A DNA stretch of 10,105 nt, from NCBI GenBank assembly GCA_021818045.1, contig JAKAFF010000034.1:1-10105 (forward strand), given 5' to 3'. Source of the stretch: a bacterium (GTDB taxonomy: Bacteria > Chlamydiota > Chlamydiia > Chlamydiales > SM23-39). Position numbers and translations under genes: made by a program. Each line of letters starts with the position of its first letter. The first letter of the stretch is position 1. The notes beneath the pieces were generated by a model that worked only from the letters and a program-made list of their open reading frames with translations, was not told where the DNA came from and ran no database searches. Shown here piece after piece: positions 1 through 6,679 of the stretch.

Positions 1-956
1 TCAACGAGCTCTATGTGTTTGCTATCGCGCCCCGTCATGCGTAAGTAGTCGATCGTTTTTTCATCTGCAGGGAAAAAACCGATGGTTGCGCCATATTCGG
101 GAGCCATGTTGCCGATGGTTGCGCGGTCCGCCACGGAAAGGCTTGCTGTTCCACTGCCAAAAAATTCGACAAATTTGCCAACGACTTTTTCTTTGCGCAA
201 CATTTCTGTAATGCGCAAGGTGAGGTCGGTGGCAGTTACCCCTTCTGGAAGCGTACCGTATAGATGTACCCCTACAACTTCGGGTGTTTGAAGAGAGACA
301 GGTTGGCCAAGCATCGCAGCTTCTGCCTCAATGCCCCCGACGCCCCACCCAACAACGCCCAACCCATTGATCATGGTTGTGTGGGAATCGGTTCCAACTA
401 ATGTGTCAAAAAAGAGGACTCCCTCCTTTTCACTGACTACGCTTGCAAGGTGTTCTAGATTGACTTGATGGCAAATGCCGATGCCTGGGGGAACGACCCG
501 AAATGTGTTAAAGGCATCTTGGCCCCATTTGAGAAATTCGTAGCGTTCGCGGTTTCTTTCAAACTCGACTTCGAGATTGAACAGGAAGGCATCAGCAGTT
601 CTTGAACGATCGACTTGCACAGAGTGGTCGATGATGAGATCAACAGGTACTAGGGGTTCAATTTTTGTGGGATTGGAGATTGCATCGCGCATGGCTGCGA
701 GATCGACGAGGAGCGGGACTCCCGTAAAGTCTTGCAATAGTACGCGGGACACACAAAATGGGACCTCTTGTGGGTCTGGTTTTTTTGCGTTCCAGTTGGC
801 AAGGCGTTTGACATCCTCTTCGCGAACCTTTTTGCCATCGCAATTGCGCATGATGGATTCGAGCATGATGCGGATCGAAATGGGTAAGCGGGAGTTTTTG
901 CCAATGAGGTCGGGGAGCGAATGGTATGTATATGGGCCGAGCGTTTTTTGCTTCAT
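1..956 (-). CDS. acnA: Aconitate hydratase, AcnA/IRP type (3' end cut by window edge)
   Basis: Aconitase isomerises citrate to isocitrate through cis-aconitate in the TCA cycle, in the cytosol, using a [4Fe-4S] cluster. The first 318 codons are present and read without a stop to the left edge; AcnA proteins are usually close to 900 residues, so about a third is visible. Clear family signatures in order are [20 protein letters not shown] (about 73-92), IDHSVQVD (about 106-113), [20 protein letters not shown] with following GIEAE (about 185-210), and [13 protein letters not shown] near the edge. The cluster-binding cysteines lie downstream of the window. The ATG overlaps the TGA of the upstream DUF2147 gene as ATGA. 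I see no Shine-Dalgarno before it, which suggests translation coupled to that gene. Protein and start are near certain. Confidence 0.96.
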   Translation of the reverse strand, partial: MKQKTLGPYTYHSLPDLIGKNSRLPISIRIMLESIMRNCDGKKVREEDVKRLANWNAKKPDPQEVPFCVSRVLLQDFTGVPLLVDLAAMRDAISNPTKIEPLVPVDLIIDHSVQVDRSRTADAFLFNLEVEFERNRERYEFLKWGQDAFNTFRVVPPGIGICHQVNLEHLASVVSEKEGVLFFDTLVGTDSHTTMINGLGVVGWGVGGIEAEAAMLGQPVSLQTPEVVGVHLYGTLPEGVTATDLTLRITEMLRKEKVVGKFVEFFGSGTASLSVADRATIGNMAPEYGATIGFFPADEKTIDYLRMTGRDSKHIELV

Positions 957-1444
957 TTCGGTTGAGGAATCTGTGGGGTTAATGTTTTTAAATTCGGGAT
1001 TTTAAATCCTTTTGGGAAATCTTTTGCATGGGTGGGGTGCCAGGTGATATTTTTCCCAAACATCAACACTTTCCCGCGTACGATGAGGTTGCCATTTTGG
1101 AGCCACAATTCGCAGTTGTAAACGTTGCCCTTTAAGGGGTCCATGATTTTGCCTTTGAAACTGATGCCGCTATCTTGTAGATCGTATAAGATGTCGAGGC
1201 CGCATGTGTGGGGATTTCCGACCACCCCATCCGCTCTACCGATGGGCTTATAAATCGTATCAGCGAGAATTCCTGCATCATCATAGGTGCCGATAATTTT
1301 TCCGTAGTAACTGCCCGCGTGCTCATACACTCCAAAAATGCACTGAGGCTCCCCATTATCTTTGAGACTTTTCCAAAGCCCCGTAATGTCTTCAGCGGCT
1401 GTTAGCAAAGCGCTGCAGCATAAAAAAATGAACATCTTTTTCAT
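953..1444 (-). CDS. Exported DUF2147 family protein
   Basis: A 163-residue protein with an N-terminal signal peptide ([17 protein letters not shown], cleavage probably just before ED). The mature part follows the DUF2147 pattern: an early GLWKS, then YYGKIIG, a central [28 protein letters not shown], and a closing [16 protein letters not shown]. Characterised function is scarce for this small beta-rich periplasmic family, and I assign none. A TTG 10 codons upstream (1474) is in frame, but it would place charged residues ahead of an already good signal peptide; the ATG at 1444 is preferred. Neither has a strong Shine-Dalgarno. The gene lies 44 bp after the FAD-fold protein and overlaps acnA by 4 bp, so it sits inside a co-transcribed unit. 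Family assignment rests on motif recognition only. Confidence 0.85.
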   Translation of the reverse strand: MKKMFIFLCCSALLTAAEDITGLWKSLKDNGEPQCIFGVYEHAGSYYGKIIGTYDDAGILADTIYKPIGRADGVVGNPHTCGLDILYDLQDSGISFKGKIMDPLKGNVYNCELWLQNGNLIVRGKVLMFGKNITWHPTHAKDFPKGFKIPNLKTLTPQIPQPK

Positions 1445-1488
1445 CGAACGACTCTGCCTGCTAAAAATGCACAATATATTTTTTCTAT

Positions 1489-2424
1489 TTATTCGGCAAA
1501 CGGCTTTAGTACAGAGGTCCAGCGCTCAATATAGGCCGTCATGCAAGCAAAATGGCCTGTTTGTAGTAGCTCTACCATTGTATCGGCATTGAGTTGCGAA
1601 ATAAGTGCAGAATTGAAGACTCCTGTTTCATAGATGTAAGGTTCGCATTGCAGAAGGCGTGCGCTTGGATCGATTAGCCCTTTTTCTTTGAGGGCCTCTA
1701 AATATGCAGGTGCATTGGATAAGCCCTCTTGAGTGTGTGTTTGAATAACGATCAAATGCCGGTCTGCTTCTTGGATATTGGCAGAGTCAGTTAAGTTCGT
1801 CGCTCGAGAGGCTCCTTGTGCAGGATTGTAATAATAAGTAAAGCGGGGTTTTGTGGGATCTTGCACCAACATGTAGAGGTGATAGTATTGCGATGTGGTA
1901 TAACTTTGAGGTGCCGTAGTGGGCTGCATTTCAAAGGAGCTCATTGGAGTGACAATGAGTTTTTTCGTGGTGAATTGGCCCTTGGGTGTTATCAGGGTGG
2001 CTATGTTTTGCTTTGTATCGAACCAGGCCTGCTGTAATTTAGTGGAGGTTAGTAGGACGATATCTGTTTGAGCAATGAGCTGTAGTAGATGCCCTATGAG
2101 CTCTTTGCAACCATTGGCAAAATAATAGCTATCTGTTTTTGGCGTCAGATGGCAGCCCGCATACACTTTGAGAAAATCTTTGAGTTGAGGGTTTTGTTCA
2201 ATTTGGTGGCAGCCAAGATCGATGTAAGAAAGGCCGCAGATCGAAATGGTTTTCCACGCCCCCCCACAAGTGGAGCTCTCTTCTAGAATTAATACTTTTT
2301 TGCCGCTATGACTTTGGTAAAGGGCTTCGAATAGAGAAAAGGGGCTGGATCCCACCACAGTGACATCGAAGTCTGTAGCACATAACAGGGTCTGTATGAG
2401 CAAAAAAAGAGAAAACACGCGCAT
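1489..2424 (-). CDS. Exported FAD/NAD(P)-fold protein with altered dinucleotide-binding motif
   Basis: A 311-residue protein with a hydrophobic signal-like N terminus (residues 1-16), followed by a Rossmann beta-alpha-beta: DFDVTVVGSSPFS (18-30), then GKKVLILEES (41-50) ending in an acidic residue, and CGGAWKT (53-59), like the GG motif of amine oxidase/phytoene desaturase relatives. The usual GxGxxG reads G-S-S-P-F-S, so FAD binding is uncertain. It is also short for a flavin amine oxidase (usually 430-500 residues). The pattern of GKKVLxxE followed by GG is also seen in Rab GDI/REP-type proteins, which share this fold without redox chemistry. The ATG directly follows the deformylase TAG with no gap; a GGAG lies about 12 nt upstream. 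Being exported it would act in the periplasm or beyond. Specific function unknown. Confidence 0.8.
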   Translation of the reverse strand: MRVFSLFLLIQTLLCATDFDVTVVGSSPFSLFEALYQSHSGKKVLILEESSTCGGAWKTISICGLSYIDLGCHQIEQNPQLKDFLKVYAGCHLTPKTDSYYFANGCKELIGHLLQLIAQTDIVLLTSTKLQQAWFDTKQNIATLITPKGQFTTKKLIVTPMSSFEMQPTTAPQSYTTSQYYHLYMLVQDPTKPRFTYYYNPAQGASRATNLTDSANIQEADRHLIVIQTHTQEGLSNAPAYLEALKEKGLIDPSARLLQCEPYIYETGVFNSALISQLNADTMVELLQTGHFACMTAYIERWTSVLKPFAE

Positions 2425-3081
2425 CTATTCTATGTCTCCAAGTGTCCCTGCAATCAGTGCTTGCCACATGGTTTTAGGACATTTCTTTGGCCAATTGGCC
2501 CAATGCTCGCGGTATTCGGGGATTTCGCTTTCTTCTACCCAATGAAGATCAGTATCATTTTGAATTCTTTCAGGAAATCGAAGGCCATTTAGATGATCCA
2601 CTTCGTGTTGAATGATGCGGGCGGTATACCCTTCAAACTCTTTCGTGATGAGTTGGCCATCGCGAGTGTAGGCGCGCAGCAAAATCTTGTGCGAGCGAGG
2701 AACTACGCCATGAACATGGCCAGTCGAAAAGCACCCCTCGCGCCAGTACGATTGCTCTTCTGATTGCCAAGCGATTTCCGGGTTGATAAAGACTGCGATG
2801 CGTGACGTTGGGGCGGAAGGGTCCCTAGGAAAGATGCCAGTGGCCGCAAGATCGACGAGAATGATTCGCTTGCATATGCCGATTTGGGGGGCTGCAAGTC
2901 CCACCAAAATGGGTTTTGTCGGCTCTTCTGTATTGCTATAGGCCACAGAAAGCATCGTGTCGATGTGTTTTTGCACTTCGATAGATTTGATTTGGCAAGC
3001 ACAGATGGGTTCGGCTCGAACACTCAGCCTTGCATCTTCAGGAGCGAGAAAAAGACTCATAGATAGTAGTAAGTAAAACAT
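2425..3081 (-). CDS. def: Peptide deformylase, atypical form with C-terminal extension
   Basis: Peptide deformylase is a metalloenzyme that removes the formyl group from the initiator Met of new proteins. All three signature motifs are present: VGLAAPQIG (60-68), EGCFS (115-119, metal ligand Cys117; Phe replaces the common Leu) and QHEVDHLNG (158-166, ligands His159 and His163, catalytic Glu160). At 218 residues it is longer than typical forms (about 165-190), with an extra acidic/Trp-rich tail after 170. It could be a second paralogue, as it differs from the chlamydial housekeeping form I remember. The start is unsettled: ATG at 3081 adds MFYLLLS, while ATG at 3060 begins MSLFLAPEDARL, matching the usual N terminus, and leaves a short leader after the promoter candidate at 3090-3118. 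It is first in a four-gene minus-strand operon. Confidence 0.93.
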   Translation of the reverse strand: MFYLLLSMSLFLAPEDARLSVRAEPICACQIKSIEVQKHIDTMLSVAYSNTEEPTKPILVGLAAPQIGICKRIILVDLAATGIFPRDPSAPTSRIAVFINPEIAWQSEEQSYWREGCFSTGHVHGVVPRSHKILLRAYTRDGQLITKEFEGYTARIIQHEVDHLNGLRFPERIQNDTDLHWVEESEIPEYREHWANWPKKCPKTMWQALIAGTLGDIE

Positions 3082-3089
3082 GGCAAGCG

Positions 3090-3118
3090 ATCATATGAAA
3101 ATATTGAATAGCGCGCAA
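3090..3118 (-). promoter_or_regulatory. Candidate sigma-70-type promoter of the def-acnA operon
   Basis: On the minus strand a TTGCGC (3118-3113) is separated by 17 bp from TATGAT (3095-3090), which matches five of six bases of the consensus -10. Transcription would start near 3083, so the ATG at 3081 would be almost leaderless and the ATG at 3060 would have a leader of about 23 nt. The three genes downstream have no intergenic room for another promoter. Assigned by eye. Confidence 0.4.
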
Positions 3119-3167
3119 GATTTTTGTTTATCTCGATTCTTCAAGAAGTCTTATGTATGCTTTTGGG

Positions 3168-3174
3168 AAGAGGA
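3168..3174 (+). promoter_or_regulatory. Ribosome binding site deciding the thioesterase start
   Basis: AAGAGGA lies 3 nt before the ATG at 3178 (its AGAGG core ends 4 nt before). The in-frame TTG at 3124 has no comparable site, which favours the shorter protein. Confidence 0.6.
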
Positions 3175-3177
3175 CGT

Positions 3178-4050
3178 ATGCGACGCATCGTGGTGCGAGA
3201 AGAGGGTTTGGTTGGAACCTATTTTGCTGCAGATGCAGATGCAGCAATCATCATATTGGGAGGATCTAGTGGGGGTGTAAAAGAAGATCGCGCAAGACAT
3301 CTTGCGGCCATGGGGTTTTCTGTTTTTGCCTTGAGCTATTTTGCGAGCGAACACCTGCCACACTTACTCAAAAACATTCCTTTGGAGTACTTCGAGCGCG
3401 CGATTGCTTATGTGCGCAAACAAAAGGGAATTCAGTCTGTAGGGATATGGGGGATTTCTCGTGGGACGGAGGCGGCTCTTCTTATGGGAAGTTTGCATCC
3501 TTCGTGGATCCAAGCGATAGCGCTGCATGTGCCGAACTGTGCGGTATATGGCGCGTTCGATTCTGCAGATTCTCCTGCTTGGACTTTTCGAGGAAAGCCT
3601 ATATTGCCGAGCGCCCCCTTTATGATGTCTGCCATGGAGGGGAGGGGTGAGGAACTCGACCCTTTGCGGTTGACTCCCAGTTTTTTGCGCGGCATGCAAG
3701 AGGATCGATTTGTCCAATCTGAAATTCCAGTAGAAAAAATCCGCTGCCCATTATTGCTCATTTCTGGAGAGGATGATGAAATGTGGCCATCTGCACCTTT
3801 TTGTAGACGCATAAAAGATCGCTTAGCGCGGCATCAAACGCCTATTGAGTGCACACACTTTAGTTACCCACGGGTGGGGCACTGCCCGGGGGTTGGTAGT
3901 AAAATATTTCATCCAATCTGGAAGAGGTGGTTATCCTATGGGGGCAATGGCCTGGATAATGCAGCGGCCGCCATAGAATGGGGGCGGCAGACTGTGCAAT
4001 TTTTTAAAAAAAATTTAACGAATACGCCACTTCGCTCTTTGCATCAATAG
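3178..4050 (+). CDS. BAAT/acyl-CoA thioesterase C-terminal domain alpha/beta hydrolase
   Basis: A 290-residue protein matching the C-terminal catalytic domain of bile acid-CoA:amino acid N-acyltransferase and type I acyl-CoA thioesterases. Features in order: LGGSSGG oxyanion-hole loop (27-33), IPLEYFERAIAYV (67-79), nucleophile elbow GISRGTE (92-98, Ser94), SGEDDEMW (196-203, the acid at Asp199 or Asp200), YPRVGH (230-235, His235), then a GG and a final QTVQFFKKNL helix as in BAAT. The nucleophile is Ser, as in thioesterases, not the Cys of mammalian BAAT. The N-terminal acyl-CoA-binding domain of animal homologues is absent. Likely reaction: hydrolysis or transfer of an acyl group from a thioester; substrate unknown. 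No signal peptide, so cytosolic unless secreted by another route. Its stop is 6 bp before the next hydrolase, suggesting an operon. Confidence 0.88.
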   Translation: MRRIVVREEGLVGTYFAADADAAIIILGGSSGGVKEDRARHLAAMGFSVFALSYFASEHLPHLLKNIPLEYFERAIAYVRKQKGIQSVGIWGISRGTEAALLMGSLHPSWIQAIALHVPNCAVYGAFDSADSPAWTFRGKPILPSAPFMMSAMEGRGEELDPLRLTPSFLRGMQEDRFVQSEIPVEKIRCPLLLISGEDDEMWPSAPFCRRIKDRLARHQTPIECTHFSYPRVGHCPGVGSKIFHPIWKRWLSYGGNGLDNAAAAIEWGRQTVQFFKKNLTNTPLRSLHQ

Positions 4051-4056
4051 GGCGGG

Positions 4057-5094
4057 ATGTTAAACTGTGGAGCCATGAGATCGCTCTTTTTATTGGTCTT
4101 ATTCTGTTTCGGCTCCCTCCAGGCTATGACTCGGGCTCAGCAACCGGCTGTTGTTCAACTAGAAATATCGTCTGTTGGAGTTCGTACCCTCCGTTTTGAA
4201 GATGAAACGCGGTCCCGTCCAGTACTAGTCGAACTTTGGTATCCCACAGCCCAAAACGATCCTATTGCTGAGCTAGAGCCTTCAGAGTTATTATGGGTAC
4301 ACCCCAAAGAGGTTCGAAACGCTTCGCTCGCCGCCGTAGAAAAAAAGAAATATCCTCTGGTTTTGATTTCGCATGGGCATCGAGGAGATAGAAGAAATTT
4401 TAGTTGGCTGGCCAGTGTATTAGTAAAGCGCGGGTTTATCGTGGCCGCGATCGAACATCATGGAAATTCTTGGCATAGCTACGATCCGCACGTCAGCTTG
4501 CGTTTTTGGGAAAGGGCTCGAGATATCTCTTTTGCGATCACTCAGCTATTGAAAGATCCAAATTTTGGAAAGTCAGTGGATCCTAACCGCATCGGTTTTG
4601 TCGGATTTTCGTTGGGTGGCATGACAGGGCTTTCTTTGGCAGGTGCTAAGGCGGAAAATGTGAAGCAAATTGCGATGCAGCAGCAAGCTCGTTTTAAAGA
4701 GATCGAGACGGAAGTTGTAGAAAAGATCGATTTTACTGAGGCGCAGCAATCTTTCCAAGAGCCTCGCATCCGGGCGATGGTTTTGTTTTCTCCCGCAACT
4801 TTTGTATTCCCCTCTGCAACATTTAAAAAGATATCCATTCCTGTAGCTCTTTTTGCCTCCACGGGAGATGAAATGCTCCCATTTAAAGAGCACGCGTCTC
4901 GTTTGCTTGAACACTTAAAACCTACCAAGCAAAAAGTGTATGGAGATCAGGTGCGTCACGATGTCTTTGTCAATCTCAAGTCAGAAGCGGGGTGGCAAGC
5001 AAGACCCCAAGGTACAAAGCACACAGACCAGGTAGCCATTCATCAAGAAGTAGGAGAGACCACAGCCTCTTTTTTTCAACAAGCTTTAAAATAG
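4057..5094 (+). CDS. Exported alpha/beta hydrolase, PAF-acetylhydrolase/dienelactone hydrolase-like
   Basis: A 345-residue protein with a signal peptide (hydrophobic LFLLVLFCFGSLQA, 10-23). The catalytic layout is complete: oxyanion region LISHGHRG (103-110), nucleophile GFSLGG (183-188, Ser185), acid in STGDEMLPF (Asp271) and His301 in VRHDVF. The segment ERARDISFAITQLL (152-165) and the VDPNRIGFVGFSLGG stretch are typical of predicted dienelactone hydrolase/PAF-acetylhydrolase-like proteins (COG4188-type). A role in cleaving short acyl esters, perhaps of phospholipids, is inference. Start is ambiguous: ATG 4057 has AGGG 4 nt upstream; ATG 4075 (MRSLF) has GGAG only 2 nt upstream. Both give a signal peptide. 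It probably shares a transcript with the preceding thioesterase, and its 3' end overlaps the convergent sterol reductase by 9 bp. Confidence 0.86.
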   Translation: MLNCGAMRSLFLLVLFCFGSLQAMTRAQQPAVVQLEISSVGVRTLRFEDETRSRPVLVELWYPTAQNDPIAELEPSELLWVHPKEVRNASLAAVEKKKYPLVLISHGHRGDRRNFSWLASVLVKRGFIVAAIEHHGNSWHSYDPHVSLRFWERARDISFAITQLLKDPNFGKSVDPNRIGFVGFSLGGMTGLSLAGAKAENVKQIAMQQQARFKEIETEVVEKIDFTEAQQSFQEPRIRAMVLFSPATFVFPSATFKKISIPVALFASTGDEMLPFKEHASRLLEHLKPTKQKVYGDQVRHDVFVNLKSEAGWQARPQGTKHTDQVAIHQEVGETTASFFQQALK

Positions 5095-6402
5095 ATAGGG
5101 AATGATCTTATAGGGCACCTGCTCGCAATACTTTTCCCAATGCTCTCCGTATTTGTCTGAACATCTTTTGTCATGTCGCAACGCGCGGTCGACGAGCAAA
5201 ATCGTTAAGAAAATCAAATAGCAGTAAGGAAGAAAATTTGAAAAGAGCGCAGGTAATGTCCAAAAAAAGGTCCCAAGGAGCTCGGGGACGTAGTGGAAAT
5301 GGCGCGAAATGCCCCACCAACCTGAGGAAAGTAGCAGGGTTTGCTTGGTCTCTCCTGTGACGGTTGTATAGCTTGCATGAATGAGTGATGGAGGGCGCTT
5401 CCAAATCAGACAAGCCCCGTTTTTGGCCCGTACTTGTTGTCTTTGTCTGTCGGCCAAAAAGTTGATCAAAATGCTCAGACTGCCCGCCACAAAAATGGCA
5501 GTTGCCCAAAAGGTCCCAAGGTGATTTGGGTGATTGACCAAATAAAGGGTAGGGGATGTGTAAAGGCACGGAAGCCACACCATACACCCCCAGCAAATCA
5601 TGAAACCTGCTCGATCGTGCATGATGTCTAAGGATCTTAAATAGCCCGTTTCCCAAAAGAAAAACTTCCCGATGTAAATCAGCTGTAGTGCAACAGCTAC
5701 CATCATGGAGTCGCTTAAGCCGTATACTTGCTGCTGTTTTGCCATGTAAGAAAGGAGGATCAGCGACCACCCCATCATCCCAAAGCGACAGTTGGTAAAC
5801 ATCTTAACGTCAAACCCAAAAATCCGAGGATATAGCTCGGTGCCCCAATAGTAATCGAAAAAGGGGTTGCCCGTCGTGCCGCAATCAGAACTAGAGGGTG
5901 CGTAAATTCCTTTAAAATAGAGAAATAGACAAAACAAAAGGCTAAAAAGATTTAAGGCTCCAAGCAAGGGGCCTAAGTTGTCATAAATGATGGTGGGGGA
6001 AAATAGGTGCAATTTATATGTCGCTAAAAGAAAGGTGGTTACTGTGATTAAAAACGAAGCTATGCCATTGGCTTTATAAACAGGTATATTGCCCATGGGG
6101 GTGATCGGGCCTGTAAAGGATTTCCCTGGCACAAATCGCATTAAAAAGAGTTGAAAACTCGCAAATCCTGCAAGGATGGCCCAGGCAGTTGGCGTTCCAA
6201 AAAAAATAGGTCCCCAAATCGATCCAATAGTGCTGAAAAGCCCATTGGCTACAGCTAAGTGCCAAAAGGCTTGAAACGAGCCGTCTAAATGTACGGCGGT
6301 ATACCAGAGAATGAAGACGGTGGGTGGGCAAAGCACGAGAAGAAGAGGTGGAATGACGTTGCGTTGCATCCAAATTGGTAAACGTGTTGTCGACGTGGTC
6401 AT
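5086..6402 (-). CDS. Sterol delta-7 reductase (7-dehydrocholesterol reductase, ERG4/ERG24 family)
   Basis: A 438-residue polytopic membrane protein with about ten hydrophobic segments. It follows eukaryotic DHCR7 closely: GNPFFDYYWGTELYP (about 178-192), HDRAGFMICWGCMVWLPCLY (about 262-281), IWKRPPSLIHASY (about 333-345), LLSSGWWGISRHFHY (about 357-371) and the end RHDKRC..KYGEHWEKYCEQVPYKIIPYLF, parallel to the C terminus of animal DHCR7. The family reduces the delta-7 double bond of sterols with NADPH. No sterol-synthesis genes are visible here, so the substrate is probably host sterol. Homologues are known to me from Protochlamydia/Waddlia-type bacteria and Coxiella, and a eukaryotic origin is likely. 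The ATG at 6402 has a strong AGGGAG 4 nt upstream; an in-frame ATG at 6459 adds 19 residues but has poorly spaced AAGG. Confidence 0.93.
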   Translation of the reverse strand: MTTSTTRLPIWMQRNVIPPLLLVLCPPTVFILWYTAVHLDGSFQAFWHLAVANGLFSTIGSIWGPIFFGTPTAWAILAGFASFQLFLMRFVPGKSFTGPITPMGNIPVYKANGIASFLITVTTFLLATYKLHLFSPTIIYDNLGPLLGALNLFSLLFCLFLYFKGIYAPSSSDCGTTGNPFFDYYWGTELYPRIFGFDVKMFTNCRFGMMGWSLILLSYMAKQQQVYGLSDSMMVAVALQLIYIGKFFFWETGYLRSLDIMHDRAGFMICWGCMVWLPCLYTSPTLYLVNHPNHLGTFWATAIFVAGSLSILINFLADRQRQQVRAKNGACLIWKRPPSLIHASYTTVTGETKQTLLLSSGWWGISRHFHYVPELLGTFFWTLPALFSNFLPYCYLIFLTILLVDRALRHDKRCSDKYGEHWEKYCEQVPYKIIPYLF

Positions 6403-6406
6403 TTTA

Positions 6407-6412
6407 CTCCCT
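6407..6412 (-). promoter_or_regulatory. Ribosome binding site deciding the sterol reductase start
   Basis: AGGGAG on the minus strand lies 4 nt upstream of the ATG at 6402. The alternative ATG at 6459 has AAGG immediately adjacent, with no spacing, so the shorter reading is preferred. Confidence 0.65.
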
Positions 6413-6470
6413 GCGGGTCCAAACCCCAGAAATATAGTAAGTGCTCTCTTTTTTTCCATCCTTAAATTAT

Positions 6471-6494
6471 TTTCTTGTCACTCTAGGCAAGAAA
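6471..6494. repeat. Operator-like inverted repeat between sterol reductase and brnQ
   Basis: TTTCTTG (6471-6477) and CAAGAAA (6488-6494) form a perfect 7-bp inverted repeat with a 10-bp gap. Centre-to-centre spacing of the half-sites is 17 bp, which is long for a single dimer site but possible for two half-sites. It lies 69 bp or more upstream of the preferred sterol reductase start. Confidence 0.4.
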
Positions 6495-6522
6495 TGGTTT
6501 TTTTGCTTTGCGCAAGAAATGG
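6487..6522 (+). repeat. 11-bp direct repeat in the divergent intergenic region
   Basis: GCAAGAAATGG occurs at 6487-6497 and 6512-6522, 25 bp apart start to start. The first copy overlaps the right arm of the inverted repeat at 6471-6494, so there are three CAAGAAA-type half-sites in about 50 bp. The second copy overlaps the candidate brnQ promoter. This arrangement suggests a regulator-binding region, but no regulator gene is adjacent. Confidence 0.45.
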
Positions 6523-6537
6523 GAAGTTTGATAGGAT
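6508..6537 (+). promoter_or_regulatory. Candidate promoter for the brnQ leader transcript
   Basis: TTGCGC (6508-6513), 18-bp spacer, TAGGAT (6532-6537). The -35 hexamer is the same TTGCGC as in the candidate def promoter. Transcription would start near 6544, leaving a leader of about 220 nt before brnQ. The match is moderate and made by eye. Confidence 0.3.
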
Positions 6538-6580
6538 CTGATGAATCCTTGTTTAGGCAAGGGCTTTTAGTAGTGAAACG

Positions 6581-6679
6581 ATGAAGCACAACACACCAAA
6601 TCTTTCTCTTGTCGGAGCGAAGAATGGTACCACAGTGGTGACCTGCGGGGTCGTGGCGTGCACAGTCGCAGCACGCTAA
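6581..6679 (+). CDS. Candidate Val-rich leader peptide upstream of brnQ
   Basis: A 32-codon ORF from ATG to TAA, ending 88 bp before brnQ. Six of its residues are Val (11, 19, 20, 24, 25, 29), with two Val-Val pairs in the last 14 codons around T-T-V-V-T-C-G-V-V. This resembles leader peptides of the ilv type, where ribosome stalling at Val codons controls a downstream gene for branched-chain amino acids; brnQ would fit. Against it: no clear Shine-Dalgarno before the ATG, and no classical terminator with a U-run follows. The last third overlaps two possible hairpins (6626-6643 and 6654-6678). It may be chance, since the codons are GC-rich. Confidence 0.4.
   Translation: MKHNTPNLSLVGAKNGTTVVTCGVVACTVAAR

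Noticed and set aside
577..1005. 142-codon plus-strand ORF
   Set aside because: It lies antisense to the acnA N terminus, whose aconitase motifs are unmistakable; the plus-strand product is low-complexity Ser/Arg-rich.
3124..3177. 18-residue N-terminal extension of the BAAT-type hydrolase from TTG
   Set aside because: No ribosome binding site at the TTG, while ATG 3178 has AAGAGGA at good distance, and the family-like sequence begins after it.
5171..5770. 199-codon minus-strand ORF
   Set aside because: It is an out-of-frame reading inside the sterol reductase gene, which has clear family motifs over the same bases.
6547..6568. CCTTG/CAAGG hairpin followed by TTTT as a terminator
   Set aside because: The stem is only 5 bp with a short T-run, and there is no gene on the plus strand upstream that it would terminate.
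6541..6570. 9-codon ORF before the Val-rich leader ORF
   Set aside because: Too short, no Shine-Dalgarno, no informative composition, and it may lie at or before the transcription start.
6621..6643. T-box-like AATGGTACCAC upstream of brnQ
   Set aside because: The string resembles the T-box antiterminator core, but I find no specifier stem with a Leu/Ile/Val codon, no convincing full core (AGGGTGG) and no downstream terminator with a U-run. T-boxes are also not established in this kind of bacterium as far as I know. A covariance-model search would settle it.
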